Origin: an uncultured Erythrobacter sp.
GTDB taxonomy: Bacteria > Pseudomonadota > Alphaproteobacteria > Sphingomonadales > Sphingomonadaceae
Direction: 5' to 3'
NCBI GenBank assembly: GCA_937899785.1
Contig: CALCCG010000183.1
Location: 1-64,000, forward strand
DNA: 64,000 nt
The translations under genes and the position numbers were made by a program. The notes below the pieces were generated by a model, which made no database searches, was not told the origin of the DNA, and saw nothing but the letters and a program-made list of their open reading frames with translations. Below, piece by piece: positions 1 to 8,172 of this stretch; position 1 is the stretch's first letter; every line of letters starts with the position of its first letter.

Positions 1-158
1 GCGTTGCTTTGTTCGTTGGTGGGGCTGGCCCCTGTGGGGGTTTGGTTAGGGTAATGAATTACGCTACCGCTTTCGGCCTGGATGGCTTTGCACTCGGCGC
101 GGCCAATACCGCGCGCGCCACCGGTTACAACGCATTGCGCGCCATCAAGTCTAGACAT
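1..158 (-). CDS. Short-chain dehydrogenase/reductase, N-terminal fragment (runs off left edge)
   Basis: Reading the minus strand from the ATG at 158 gives an open frame to the window edge, absent from the supplied track. It opens with MSRLDGAQCVVTGGARGIGR, which has the TGxxxGIG dinucleotide-binding motif of the SDR family after a first beta strand. A ribosome binding site (GAGGA, six bases before the ATG) supports this start. Only about 52 residues are present, so substrate and catalytic Ser-Tyr-Lys cannot be seen. Residues after about 25 fit the family less well, so damage further in cannot be excluded. Confidence 0.55.
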   Translation of the reverse strand, partial: MSRLDGAQCVVTGGARGIGRAECKAIQAESGSVIHYPNQTPTGASPTNEQSN

Positions 159-286
159 GGGGATTCCTCGAAAAGTCGGATGAAGGGTCAGCGCTCAGCG
201 ATCGCGCGCTGTTGCGGGGCTGTGGTTTAGCGCGCGCTGATGTTCATCGGACCAACTCCTCGAGTAAGGCCGCCCACCTGCAGCGC

Positions 287-1708
287 TCAGGCCGCGTTGT
301 CAATTCCCAGGTCTGAAAGCTTGCGATAGAGCGTCGAGCGACCAATCCCGAGGCGCCGGGCCACTTCGGTCATCCGACCGCGATAATGGCCGATCGCGAG
401 GCGGATGACGTCGGCCTCGATCTCTTCGAGCGGGCGCAGATTGCCATCCTCGGTATAGAGCATCACGCCCGCCCCTTCGTGCATGTGCGAACCATCAACC
501 ACGTCTTGCTCGCCAAGCATTTCGGAAAGCTGCGGGAAGCTTTGCGCGGTCAGTGTGTTGCCCTCGCAATAAACGGCTGCGCGGAACAGCACCGACTGAA
601 GCTGGCGAACATTGCCCGGCCAGTCATAGGCTCCCAGCAACGCCAGCGCGCTTTCGCTGGCGGTGAGGTGGCGAAGCCCCGGCTGCTCTCCGATGCGGCT
701 GAGGAAGTGGCGGGCCAATGCCGGTATATCTCCGGTCCGCTCACGCAAGGGCGGCAAAGCGATCCGTGTTGTCCCGAGCTTCTCAGCAAGCGCCTTATCA
801 AACTGGCCCGCTTCCACCAACGCCTCAAGCGAGCGATTGTTGGCCGAAAGGATACGAACATCGACGCGAAATCCATGCGCGGCTCCGACGGGGCGGATAA
901 TCGCGGTCTCCAAGGCCTCTGCCAACCGGGCTTGGAGCGGCCGCGCGATCCGATCAACCTCGTCGAGAACCAGCGTGCCGCCATCGCAATGCTGCATGGC
1001 GCCGATCTGGCGATCAAAGGCACCGGGAAAGGCGTTGGGTTCATGCCCGAACAACACCGATTCCAGAGAATTCTGAGGCACGCTGGCGACGTTGATAATG
1101 CGCAATGGGGCCTTGGAGCGTGGGGAGGCAGCGTGCATCGCGCGCATGAGCATTTCTTTGCCCGTGCCGCTTTCGCCTTCGATCAACGAATGGGTGTGGC
1201 CGCGCGCCGCCTTGGCCGCTTGCGCCAGCGCGGTCCGGAAGGTTGGTGCGGTGCCGATCATGGCGTCGAAATCGAGGCTTGCCGACATTTTTTCGGTGAG
1301 CGGCGCAAGCTCATCGCGCGGCGCCTCGCGGCGAGTGACGGCGCGCAAGGCTTCCATCAACCGATCGGGCGAGACGGGCTTGACGAGATAGTCGCTTGCG
1401 CCGGCGCGCATCGCCTCAACGGCGAGCAGCGGCGATGCGCTAGCGGTCAGCATAAGGATCGGCAAGGCCGGGCGGCGCTCCTTGAGTTCCTGGATAAGCT
1501 CGCAGGCGTCATCACCGGGCACCCACTGATCAAGGAGGATCGCTGAAAGCTGCATGCCTTCGCGCGTGCCAAGCGTGGCGATCGCCGTCTCTGCGTCGCC
1601 TGCCACTACGGTACGCCATCCATCGCGCGCAGCGATGGCGGAGATCAGCCGACTTTGCGCAGGCTCATCGTCGATCAGCATAACAAGGCGTGGTTCAGCG
1701 TCGGACAT
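287..1708 (-). CDS. NtrC-type response regulator with AAA+ and Fis-type HTH domains
   Basis: A 473-residue cytoplasmic transcriptional regulator. The track extends the frame to 1900, but homology begins at MSDAEPRLVMLIDDE, so the ATG at 1708 is preferred. Residues 8-125 form a receiver domain with phospho-acceptor Asp60 (AILLDQW), a Thr (LMLTAS) and Lys110 (YLVKP). Residues about 150-375 form a sigma-54 activator AAA+ domain with an intact Walker A (GESGTGKE) and Walker B (GGTLVLDE). The C-terminus is a Fis-like helix-turn-helix (EVARRLGIGRSTLYRKL). The loop that should read GAFTGA reads NAFPGAF, so sigma-54 contact is doubtful. No partner histidine kinase lies nearby and the targets are unknown. 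Confidence 0.88.
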   Translation of the reverse strand: MSDAEPRLVMLIDDEPAQSRLISAIAARDGWRTVVAGDAETAIATLGTREGMQLSAILLDQWVPGDDACELIQELKERRPALPILMLTASASPLLAVEAMRAGASDYLVKPVSPDRLMEALRAVTRREAPRDELAPLTEKMSASLDFDAMIGTAPTFRTALAQAAKAARGHTHSLIEGESGTGKEMLMRAMHAASPRSKAPLRIINVASVPQNSLESVLFGHEPNAFPGAFDRQIGAMQHCDGGTLVLDEVDRIARPLQARLAEALETAIIRPVGAAHGFRVDVRILSANNRSLEALVEAGQFDKALAEKLGTTRIALPPLRERTGDIPALARHFLSRIGEQPGLRHLTASESALALLGAYDWPGNVRQLQSVLFRAAVYCEGNTLTAQSFPQLSEMLGEQDVVDGSHMHEGAGVMLYTEDGNLRPLEEIEADVIRLAIGHYRGRMTEVARRLGIGRSTLYRKLSDLGIDNAA

Positions 1709-1960
1709 CGCGCGCAGCTCAGGCTCCCGTAGATGCCCCGGCCTCTGCGTCCCGGGGCGAAACGTGGACAAGGGCATAGGCAAGACGAGTAAAGACGGGA
1801 TTAAGCGTGTTCGACCGACCCAAGACGATATACCTCCATTCTGGAGGGCTTGAGCTATCGGCAAGGCTCCGATACGGGCTATCCCGAAGCGGCATAGCAA
1901 GAAATCGGCAACCTTTTGCCGCTTGCTCCGTTAGGGATCATCAAGAGGGAACAAAAAGGC

Positions 1961-2083
1961 ATGGCAAGCCAGGATCTGGACCAGAAAGACAAACTCTACG
2001 GCGGCTTCATGAGCACGCTGAAATGGGTCATCCCGCTCATCGCGATTATTGTCTTTCTGGTGGTCGCGCTGATCGCTGGATAA
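1961..2083 (+). CDS. aa3-type cytochrome c oxidase subunit IV (small)
   Basis: A 40-residue protein too short for the ORF track: a polar N-terminus with the Tyr-Gly-Gly-Phe signature (KLYGGFMSTLKW) followed by one hydrophobic helix (VIPLIAIIVFLVVALIAG). This matches the short bacterial aa3-oxidase subunit IV family, single-span inner-membrane proteins. An AAGAGGGA Shine-Dalgarno lies about ten bases before the ATG. It sits 27 bases before pntAA and may share its transcript. The oxidase core genes are not in this window. Confidence 0.8.
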   Translation: MASQDLDQKDKLYGGFMSTLKWVIPLIAIIVFLVVALIAG

Positions 2084-2110
2084 TCCGGCTGCAAAAGGGG
2101 CAAAGCTTAC

Positions 2111-3232
2111 GTGAAGATTGCGGTTCTGAAAGAACGCGCACCCGGTGAAACCCGGGTCGCGGCAACCCCTGAGACTATCAAGAAGTTTGCGGGACTTGGC
2201 AGCGAGCTGGCGGTGGAGACCGGGGCCGGCGCAAGCGCCGCTATCCCTGATGCAGCTTACGCCGATGCTGGCGCGAGCGTAGGCAGCGCGTCCGATGTCA
2301 TGAAGGACGCCGATATTGTCCTTGCAATACAGGCGCCCGATGTGACCTTGCTCAAAGGGGCAAAGGACGGCGCGATGGTCGCGGCTTTGTTTGATCCCTT
2401 CAACAACGGCGATCTGTTGGCGTCTTATGCAAAAGCCGGGCTTGAAGCGCTGTCGATGGAATTCATGCCGCGCATCACCCGCGCGCAAGGGATGGACGTG
2501 CTTTCGAGCCAGTCGAACCTTTCCGGGTACAAGGCGGTTTTGGCGGCGGCGGACACCTATGGTCGCGCCTTCCCGATGATGATGACGGCGGCAGGCACCG
2601 TGCAGGCGGCCAAGTGCTTCATCATGGGTGTGGGCGTTGCGGGCCTCCAGGCGATCGCAACCGCGCGGCGTCTGGGCGCGCAGGTTTCCGCGACCGATGT
2701 GCGCTCGGCCACCAAAGAGCAGATCGAAAGCCTCGGCGCCAAAGCGATCTTTGTGCAGGACGTCGAAGGCATCGAAGGCGAAGGCTCGGGCGGCTACGCG
2801 ACCGAGATGAGCGACGAGTACAAGGCCGCGCAAGCCAAGCTCGTCAGCGAGCACATCGCCAAGCAGGACATCGTGATAACCACCGCGCTGATTCCAGGGC
2901 GCGCGGCGCCTGTGCTGATCACCGATGAACAGATCGCGACGATGAAGCCGGGCAGTGTCATTTTTGACCTCGCTGTGGCTCAGGGCGGCAATGTCGAAGG
3001 TTCGGTTGCCGATGAAATGGTTGACAAGCACGGTGTCAAAATCATCGGCTATTCGAACACGCCTGCGTCGCTTCCTGCTGACGCCTCGGCGCTGTTTGCG
3101 CGCAACCATTTCACCATGTTTCAGGCCTTCTGGGACAAGGAAGCGGGCAAGCCGGAATTTGACGAGGAAATCGGCGACGCCATCCGCCTGACGAAGGGTG
3201 GGGAAGTGGTCAATGAGAGGCTGAAGGGGTGA
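2111..3232 (+). CDS. pntAA: NAD(P) transhydrogenase subunit alpha part 1 (NAD-binding domain I)
   Basis: The cytoplasmic NAD(H)-binding dI component of proton-translocating transhydrogenase, which uses the proton gradient to drive hydride transfer from NADH to NADP+. The 373-residue product opens with MKIAVLKERAPGETRVAATP, typical of PntA/alanine dehydrogenase-like proteins, and has the Rossmann motif GVGVAGLQAIATARRLGA near residue 175. It stops after dI without the membrane part, as in the three-gene alphaproteobacterial arrangement. The start is GTG. Its stop overlaps the start of the DUF4268 gene (GTGA), so that gene separates it from pntAB. Confidence 0.95.
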   Translation: MKIAVLKERAPGETRVAATPETIKKFAGLGSELAVETGAGASAAIPDAAYADAGASVGSASDVMKDADIVLAIQAPDVTLLKGAKDGAMVAALFDPFNNGDLLASYAKAGLEALSMEFMPRITRAQGMDVLSSQSNLSGYKAVLAAADTYGRAFPMMMTAAGTVQAAKCFIMGVGVAGLQAIATARRLGAQVSATDVRSATKEQIESLGAKAIFVQDVEGIEGEGSGGYATEMSDEYKAAQAKLVSEHIAKQDIVITTALIPGRAAPVLITDEQIATMKPGSVIFDLAVAQGGNVEGSVADEMVDKHGVKIIGYSNTPASLPADASALFARNHFTMFQAFWDKEAGKPEFDEEIGDAIRLTKGGEVVNERLKG

Positions 3233-4221
3233 GTTCGGTTGTCGATCTGGGGCGACTTGAACCTGTCGAGTTGCGGCAAGCTTGGCCGGATGAGGCTAAG
3301 AACTTCACGCCTTGGCTCGCCGAAGAGGATAATCTGGCTCTGCTTGGCAGTATTCTCGGACTGCAACTTGAGCTTGAAGCGGTTGAGAAGCAGGTTGGGC
3401 CCTTCGCGGCCGATATTCTTGCCAAAGAATGCTCTGGTGGTGGATGGGTTCTTATAGAGAACCAGATCGAAGTTACCGATCACTCTCACCTTGGGCAGAT
3501 TTTGACCTACGCAGCTGGGCTTGATGTCTCGGTCATAATCTGGATAGCGCGCGATTTTCGAGAGCAGCACCGTGCGGCGCTCGATTTCTTGAACCGCGTG
3601 ACTGACGAAGATCACCTCTTCTTCGGTGTGAGAGTTGAACTGTTAAAGATTGGAGAGAGCTCTTTCGCCCCAAATTTTCCGGTCGTAGCGAAACCAAATG
3701 ACTGGTCCAAACAAACTGCTGCTGCCAAGTTTGCTGCGGAAGAAAGCTTGAGTCCGACCCAAGCGCTCTATCGAGAGTTTTGGACTCAGCTCATTTCCAA
3801 AGCCAGTGGCGTTTACCCTGCCCTTGCGGCCCGGAAACCGTACAAGGGGAACTGGCAAACCGCCGAACGTGTTGGGTCTGGGCCAGGGTTTGCGGTTGAC
3901 TCAAACGCCTGCTTTGTGAGCGGCAACAAACTGCGAATAGAGGCGTACATCAGCGGTACAGCGGCGCCTTTGGCGTTCGATCAGTTGCTGGCCTTCAAGC
4001 ACGAGATCGAAAGCGAAATCGATCATGGATTGTCGTGGGCGACTCTGCAGGGGCACGAGAAACGCATCGCGCTTTACATGCCAGGTATCCAGAAGAAAGC
4101 CGACAAGGCGCAGTGGGGCGAACAGCAAGCTTGGTTGTTGGCCAATTGGCGGAAAATGGCCGATGCGTTCGGTGCTTATGTGACAAAGATCAAAATCAAA
4201 AATGATGGGGTGGACGCGTAA
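3229..4221 (+). CDS. DUF4268 domain protein with PD-(D/E)XK-like N-terminus
   Basis: A 330-residue protein of unknown function. The N-terminal half carries the signature of DUF4268 proteins: an Asp in FAADILAKE followed by WVLIENQIEVTDHSHLGQIL and TYAAG. This resembles a D...ExQ variant of the PD-(D/E)XK nuclease core. The C-terminal half (from about residue 180) is the DUF4268 region, with FWTQLI and a run of predicted beta/alpha segments. It starts with GTG overlapping the pntAA stop and ends three bases before pntAB, so it lies inside the pnt operon. Its base composition looks less GC-rich than its neighbours, suggesting acquisition. Nuclease activity is unproven; the family is often found with mobile or defence genes. 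Confidence 0.78.
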   Translation: MSSVVDLGRLEPVELRQAWPDEAKNFTPWLAEEDNLALLGSILGLQLELEAVEKQVGPFAADILAKECSGGGWVLIENQIEVTDHSHLGQILTYAAGLDVSVIIWIARDFREQHRAALDFLNRVTDEDHLFFGVRVELLKIGESSFAPNFPVVAKPNDWSKQTAAAKFAAEESLSPTQALYREFWTQLISKASGVYPALAARKPYKGNWQTAERVGSGPGFAVDSNACFVSGNKLRIEAYISGTAAPLAFDQLLAFKHEIESEIDHGLSWATLQGHEKRIALYMPGIQKKADKAQWGEQQAWLLANWRKMADAFGAYVTKIKIKNDGVDA

Positions 4222-4224
4222 ATA

Positions 4225-4506
4225 ATGGACTTTATCTCAATCCTCTCGATCTTCGTGCTGGCGTGTTTCGTCGGCTATTACGTGGTCTGGTCGGTCACCC
4301 CGGCGCTGCACACGCCGCTTATGGCAGTGACCAACGCTATTTCCTCGGTGATTATCGTCGGTGCGCTGATTGCGGCGGCTGAGGCGGGTAGCCCGGCGGC
4401 CAAGTATCTGGGCCTGTTCGGTGTGGTGCTTGCGAGCGTCAACATCTTCGGCGGCTTTGCCGTGACCGAGCGCATGCTCGCCATGTACAAAAAGAAGGAG
4501 AAGTGA
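4225..4506 (+). CDS. pntAB: NAD(P) transhydrogenase subunit alpha part 2 (membrane)
   Basis: A 93-residue inner-membrane protein with three hydrophobic segments, including TPALHTPLMAVTNAISSVIIVGA, which is the conserved first half of the proton channel domain (dII) of transhydrogenase. It ends in a basic cytoplasmic tail (MYKKKEK). It pairs with PntAA and PntB. It starts with ATG three bases after the DUF4268 stop and lies just before pntB, so the operon reads pntAA-DUF4268-pntAB-pntB. Confidence 0.95.
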   Translation: MDFISILSIFVLACFVGYYVVWSVTPALHTPLMAVTNAISSVIIVGALIAAAEAGSPAAKYLGLFGVVLASVNIFGGFAVTERMLAMYKKKEK

Positions 4507-4508
4507 CT

Positions 4509-6008
4509 ATGAGCCGCTTCCCTTCCGTACTCGCGACCGCGGCCATCGCCGCGATATCAACCACTCCCGCCCACGCTGCTGGCGGCGGTGAGGTCAACGA
4601 ATGGGCGATGCTAGCCTATCTTGTCTCGGGCGTGTTCTTTATCCTCGCGCTGCGCGGTCTTTCGAGCCCCGCCACGAGCCGCGCGGGCAACCGCAACGGC
4701 ATTATCGGCATGGTGATCGCGGTGGCGACAACACTGGTCACCCACAGCCTCGCCACCATCCCTGAGATCGGTATTGCGATCTTCCTTGGCGGCGTCATCG
4801 GCGTGACCATTGCGCGCAAGATCGCGATGACCTCCATGCCCGAACTGGTAGCGGGATTTCACAGCCTTGTGGGCCTGGCCGCAGTCGTTGTGGGCCTGGC
4901 GGCATGGCTGGATCCGGCCAGCTTTGGCATTCTGGAGCCTGGTACGGATCAGATCCAGATGGTCAGTCGGATCGAACTGGGTCTGGGGATCGCGATTGGC
5001 GCGATCACCTTTTCCGGCTCGGTCATCGCGTTTCTCAAGCTTTCCGGCCGGATGAGTGGATCGCCGATCCTTTTGCCCGCCCGCCACATTATCAATCTGG
5101 GTACTCTCGTCGCGATCCTGGGCATTATCGGATTCTACGCGGTCTCGCCCGAAGGCGCGGCGGGGCAGGGTTGGATGGTCCCCGCGGTCGCTGCGCTGGC
5201 CTTCATCATCGGCTTTTTGCTGATCATCCCGATTGGCGGCGCGGACATGCCGGTGGTCGTCTCGATGCTCAACAGTTATTCCGGCTGGGCTGCGGCGGCG
5301 ATGGGCTTCACGCTCGGCAACACCGCGATGATCATCACCGGCGCGCTGGTTGGATCATCGGGCGCGATCCTTAGCTACATTATGTGCCGCGCGATGAATC
5401 GCAGCTTCATTAGCGTGATAGCTGGGGGCTTTGGCGCGGAGGACGGCGCGGGCGGCGACGGCGCGCCGCGTGAGCAGCGCCCTTACAAGCAAGGCAGCGC
5501 CGACGATGCGGCCTTCATGCTGGAACAGGCCGAAAAGGTTATCATCATTCCGGGTTACGGCATGGCTGTTGCGCAGGCGCAGCACATTCTGCGCGAAATG
5601 GCGGACGCGCTTAAGGAAAAGGGCGTTGACGTCAAATACGCGATCCACCCGGTTGCGGGTCGTATGCCAGGGCACATGAACGTGCTGCTCGCCGAAGCGA
5701 ATGTGCCCTATGACGAGGTGTTCGAGCTCGAAGATATCAACTCCGACTTCGCGCAGGCCGATGTTGCTTTCATCATCGGGGCAAACGACGTTGTGAACCC
5801 GGCGGCCAAGACCGACAAAGCCTCGCCCATTTACGGCATGCCCGTCTTCGATGTCGACAAGGCCAAGCAGGTCTTTTTCATCAAGCGCTCAATGGGCGGC
5901 GTCGGCTATGCCGGCGTTGACAACGACGTGTTTTATATGCCGCAGACCGTAATGCTGCTCTCCGATGCCAAAAAGATGGTTGAAGAGATCGTGAAGGCGC
6001 TCGATTAA
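4509..6008 (+). CDS. pntB: NAD(P) transhydrogenase subunit beta
   Basis: The membrane and NADP(H)-binding subunit (dII C-terminal part plus dIII). The first ~290 residues contain repeated hydrophobic helices, with GFHSLVGLAAV and MLNSYSGWAAAAMGF motifs. The last ~180 form the soluble NADP-binding domain, with IIIPGYGMAVAQAQ and KRSMGGVGYAGVDN. The track starts at GTG 4503, overlapping the pntAB stop; the ATG at 4509 is preferred because GGAG lies eight bases upstream. An extra alanine-rich N-terminal stretch ending in AHA looks like a signal sequence and precedes the usual start of the family, which is mildly unusual. Confidence 0.95.
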   Translation: MSRFPSVLATAAIAAISTTPAHAAGGGEVNEWAMLAYLVSGVFFILALRGLSSPATSRAGNRNGIIGMVIAVATTLVTHSLATIPEIGIAIFLGGVIGVTIARKIAMTSMPELVAGFHSLVGLAAVVVGLAAWLDPASFGILEPGTDQIQMVSRIELGLGIAIGAITFSGSVIAFLKLSGRMSGSPILLPARHIINLGTLVAILGIIGFYAVSPEGAAGQGWMVPAVAALAFIIGFLLIIPIGGADMPVVVSMLNSYSGWAAAAMGFTLGNTAMIITGALVGSSGAILSYIMCRAMNRSFISVIAGGFGAEDGAGGDGAPREQRPYKQGSADDAAFMLEQAEKVIIIPGYGMAVAQAQHILREMADALKEKGVDVKYAIHPVAGRMPGHMNVLLAEANVPYDEVFELEDINSDFAQADVAFIIGANDVVNPAAKTDKASPIYGMPVFDVDKAKQVFFIKRSMGGVGYAGVDNDVFYMPQTVMLLSDAKKMVEEIVKALD

Positions 6009-6085
6009 GTGGGCGTTGCGAGACAATAGCGAGCGCGTCAGCAATGCGTTTGGCACCAGGGGGCTCGGTTTAAGGATCGAATACT

Positions 6086-6484
6086 ATGGCGAGACGCAAG
6101 GCACGCACAGCGAATAATGGCAACACCGCACAGCTGGTTCTGATCATGGCCGCTGTTTTTGTTGCCGGGGTTTTCGCTGCCTGGCTGTTTCTTCGCGATG
6201 ATGGCATTCTGGAGCAAGTCACAGCCGCTCGGGTCGAGCAAGTCATGCTCGACAATAGAGTACCTCCAACAAAGGCCGAGTGTATGGCGACGGCGCTGGC
6301 GGATCGGCTGAACTGGGAGCAGCTTCAGAAGCTCAAGCGGATTGCGCCACGCGATGGCGAGTTCGCTGTTCCGCTTTCCACGGGTGAGGCGATAAGACGC
6401 TTGCGCCGGGTTGAAGACCGCCACGCAGTCGAACAGTTAGCCCGAGTGTCGGGGAAATGCGGTCTTGAGGCGCTGATCGGCTGA
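6086..6484 (+). CDS. Hypothetical single-pass membrane protein
   Basis: A 132-residue protein of unrecognised family. A basic N-terminus (MARRKARTA) precedes one transmembrane helix (LVLIMAAVFVAGVFAAWLFL, residues about 17-36), followed by a soluble helical domain of about 95 residues containing two cysteines (AECMAT and SGKCGLE). Topology is predicted as N-in with the C-terminal domain in the periplasm, where the two cysteines could form a disulfide. It stands alone between pntB and the TPR gene, about 65 bases from the latter. Confidence 0.6.
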   Translation: MARRKARTANNGNTAQLVLIMAAVFVAGVFAAWLFLRDDGILEQVTAARVEQVMLDNRVPPTKAECMATALADRLNWEQLQKLKRIAPRDGEFAVPLSTGEAIRRLRRVEDRHAVEQLARVSGKCGLEALIG

Positions 6485-6549
6485 AATTTAGCGCTCTTGC
6501 AATCCTCGCTCCTCGCGCCACTATGCGGGTATCTGAGGGGGATATAATC

Positions 6550-8172
6550 ATGAACGCAGCCATTGCCCGCGCTTCGACAATCCTGGTGGCGTGCGCGCTG
6601 GCCTTTGCGCCTCCGATCCACGCGCAGCGCCACGATGAACACACCGCCAAATCCAACTTTGCGCCTGAGCGCGTGGGCGCGGAATATATGGTGATGGAAA
6701 CCACCGCGAACGAGGAGGCCAAGGGGTCTTTCCTGCGCGGGCTCGCCCTTTTGCACAACTTTGAATACGCCTTCGCCGCCAAGGAATTTCGCAAAGCCCA
6801 GGAGGCCGATCCCGATTTCGTTATGGCCTATTGGGGCGAAGCGATGACGCACAATCATCCGCTGTGGGCCGAACAGGATCGTGACGCAGCGCAAGAGATC
6901 CTTGGCCGACTCGGCGCCGATCCGGCGGCTCGCGCGGCGAAAGCGCGCAGCGACAAAGAGCGCCAATGGCTCGCGGCCGTGGAGACGCTGTACGCTGTTG
7001 AGGGGACAAAGATTGAGCGTGATCTGGCCTACCTTGCCGTGATGCAAACCATGTTGGCGGCGGACCCAGAGGATATCGATGCGCGCGCCTTCGCCGGTCT
7101 GGCGACGCTCGGCTCTTCGCACGGAGGACGGCAGATCGCGATCTATATGGAGGCCGCCGGGATCCTTGAGCCGGGTTTTATGACGCATTCGATGCACCCG
7201 GGCATCCTGCATTATCTGATCCACTCTTACGACGATCCCACCCACGCCCCTTTGGGCGAGCGCATGGCCAAGCGTTACGCCGTGGTCGCGCCCGATGCGG
7301 GCCATGCGCAGCATATGGTCAGCCATATCTATCTCGCGCTCGCCGACTGGGAGGCGACGGAGAAAGCCAATGTCAACGCCGCTAAGGTGGTCAACCTCCA
7401 GCGCGCAGCGCAGGGGCGTTTTGAGCTCTTTTGCGGCCACTACAACGAGTGGCTCGCTTACGCGCAACTGCAACAAGGCAAGCAGGCCGGCGCCGAGCTG
7501 ACCCGCAAATGCGTCGATCAGGTTCGAGGCATGGTCGCCAAGGCGGAGGGCACGGAATATCTGCGCGGCGCTTGGAGTGCGGCGGGCATGGCGCTGTTCC
7601 TCGGGGTGGACGAGGGCGAGTGGCTCGAACCGATCGACCTTCCAAAGACCCCCGAGACCGCCCGGGCGCGCTTCACGCAGGCGCATGCGGAAATTCTGCG
7701 GTATCACGACAGCGACCTGCCTAAAGCCAAAGCGGGGCTGGCGCAGATGAAGGCGCTCTACGCTCAGTTCAACGCGATGATGGATGAAGAAACCCGATCG
7801 GCTTATGGCGTCTGGCTTGAACGCGCGATCGAACGCGGTGATGCAATCGTGGAGATGTCTGAAGGCGACCGCGAAGCGGGGCTGGCGGCGCTCGAAAGAG
7901 CGGCAGCGGCTGAGCTTGCTTTGCCGATCGTCTTTGGCCCGCCCGTCATCTTCAAACCAAGCTACGAAATCCTGGGCGAGATACACTTGGCCGAAGGCCG
8001 CCAGGCCGAGGCCGCCGAGGCGTTTGCCAAGTCGCTAAAACTGGCGCCGGGACGCAGGCTGTCGCTTGCCGGTCTGGATGCTGCTAAACTCCTCGGCGAT
8101 CAGGCTATTGTGAACGAGCCCGGTATCAGCGAAGATGTAGCGACACTAATCTTGGGAGGGATTAAGCCATGA
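6550..8172 (+). CDS. Exported tetratricopeptide-repeat protein
   Basis: A 540-residue protein with a Sec signal peptide ending near PPIHAQ. The mature part has helical TPR-like repeats, for example GLALLHNFEYAFAAKEFRKA and AYWGEAMTHNHPLWAEQD near the N-terminus and IHLAEGRQAEAAEAFAKSL near the C-terminus. The track begins at 6523, but the ATG at 6550 has GAGGGGGA seven bases upstream and places the signal peptide correctly. It overlaps the next gene by ATGA, heading a four-gene translationally coupled module. Its role is unknown; a periplasmic scaffold for the beta-helix and cytochrome proteins is inference. Confidence 0.82.
   Translation: MNAAIARASTILVACALAFAPPIHAQRHDEHTAKSNFAPERVGAEYMVMETTANEEAKGSFLRGLALLHNFEYAFAAKEFRKAQEADPDFVMAYWGEAMTHNHPLWAEQDRDAAQEILGRLGADPAARAAKARSDKERQWLAAVETLYAVEGTKIERDLAYLAVMQTMLAADPEDIDARAFAGLATLGSSHGGRQIAIYMEAAGILEPGFMTHSMHPGILHYLIHSYDDPTHAPLGERMAKRYAVVAPDAGHAQHMVSHIYLALADWEATEKANVNAAKVVNLQRAAQGRFELFCGHYNEWLAYAQLQQGKQAGAELTRKCVDQVRGMVAKAEGTEYLRGAWSAAGMALFLGVDEGEWLEPIDLPKTPETARARFTQAHAEILRYHDSDLPKAKAGLAQMKALYAQFNAMMDEETRSAYGVWLERAIERGDAIVEMSEGDREAGLAALERAAAAELALPIVFGPPVIFKPSYEILGEIHLAEGRQAEAAEAFAKSLKLAPGRRLSLAGLDAAKLLGDQAIVNEPGISEDVATLILGGIKP

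Noticed and set aside
9-230. 73-residue plus-strand frame at the left edge
   Set aside because: It lies antisense to a frame with a clear SDR motif and ribosome site and has no similarity of its own.
386-1546. 386-residue plus-strand frame
   Set aside because: It is fully antisense to the response regulator, whose motifs are intact.
1931-3109. 392-residue minus-strand frame over pntAA
   Set aside because: Arg-rich shadow frame typical of high-GC DNA; pntAA is certain.
4503-4508. GTG at 4503 as the pntB start
   Set aside because: The ATG at 4509 has better Shine-Dalgarno spacing; the GTG is possible but less likely.
6325-7986. 553-residue minus-strand frame
   Set aside because: Antisense to the TPR gene; no start signal or family match.
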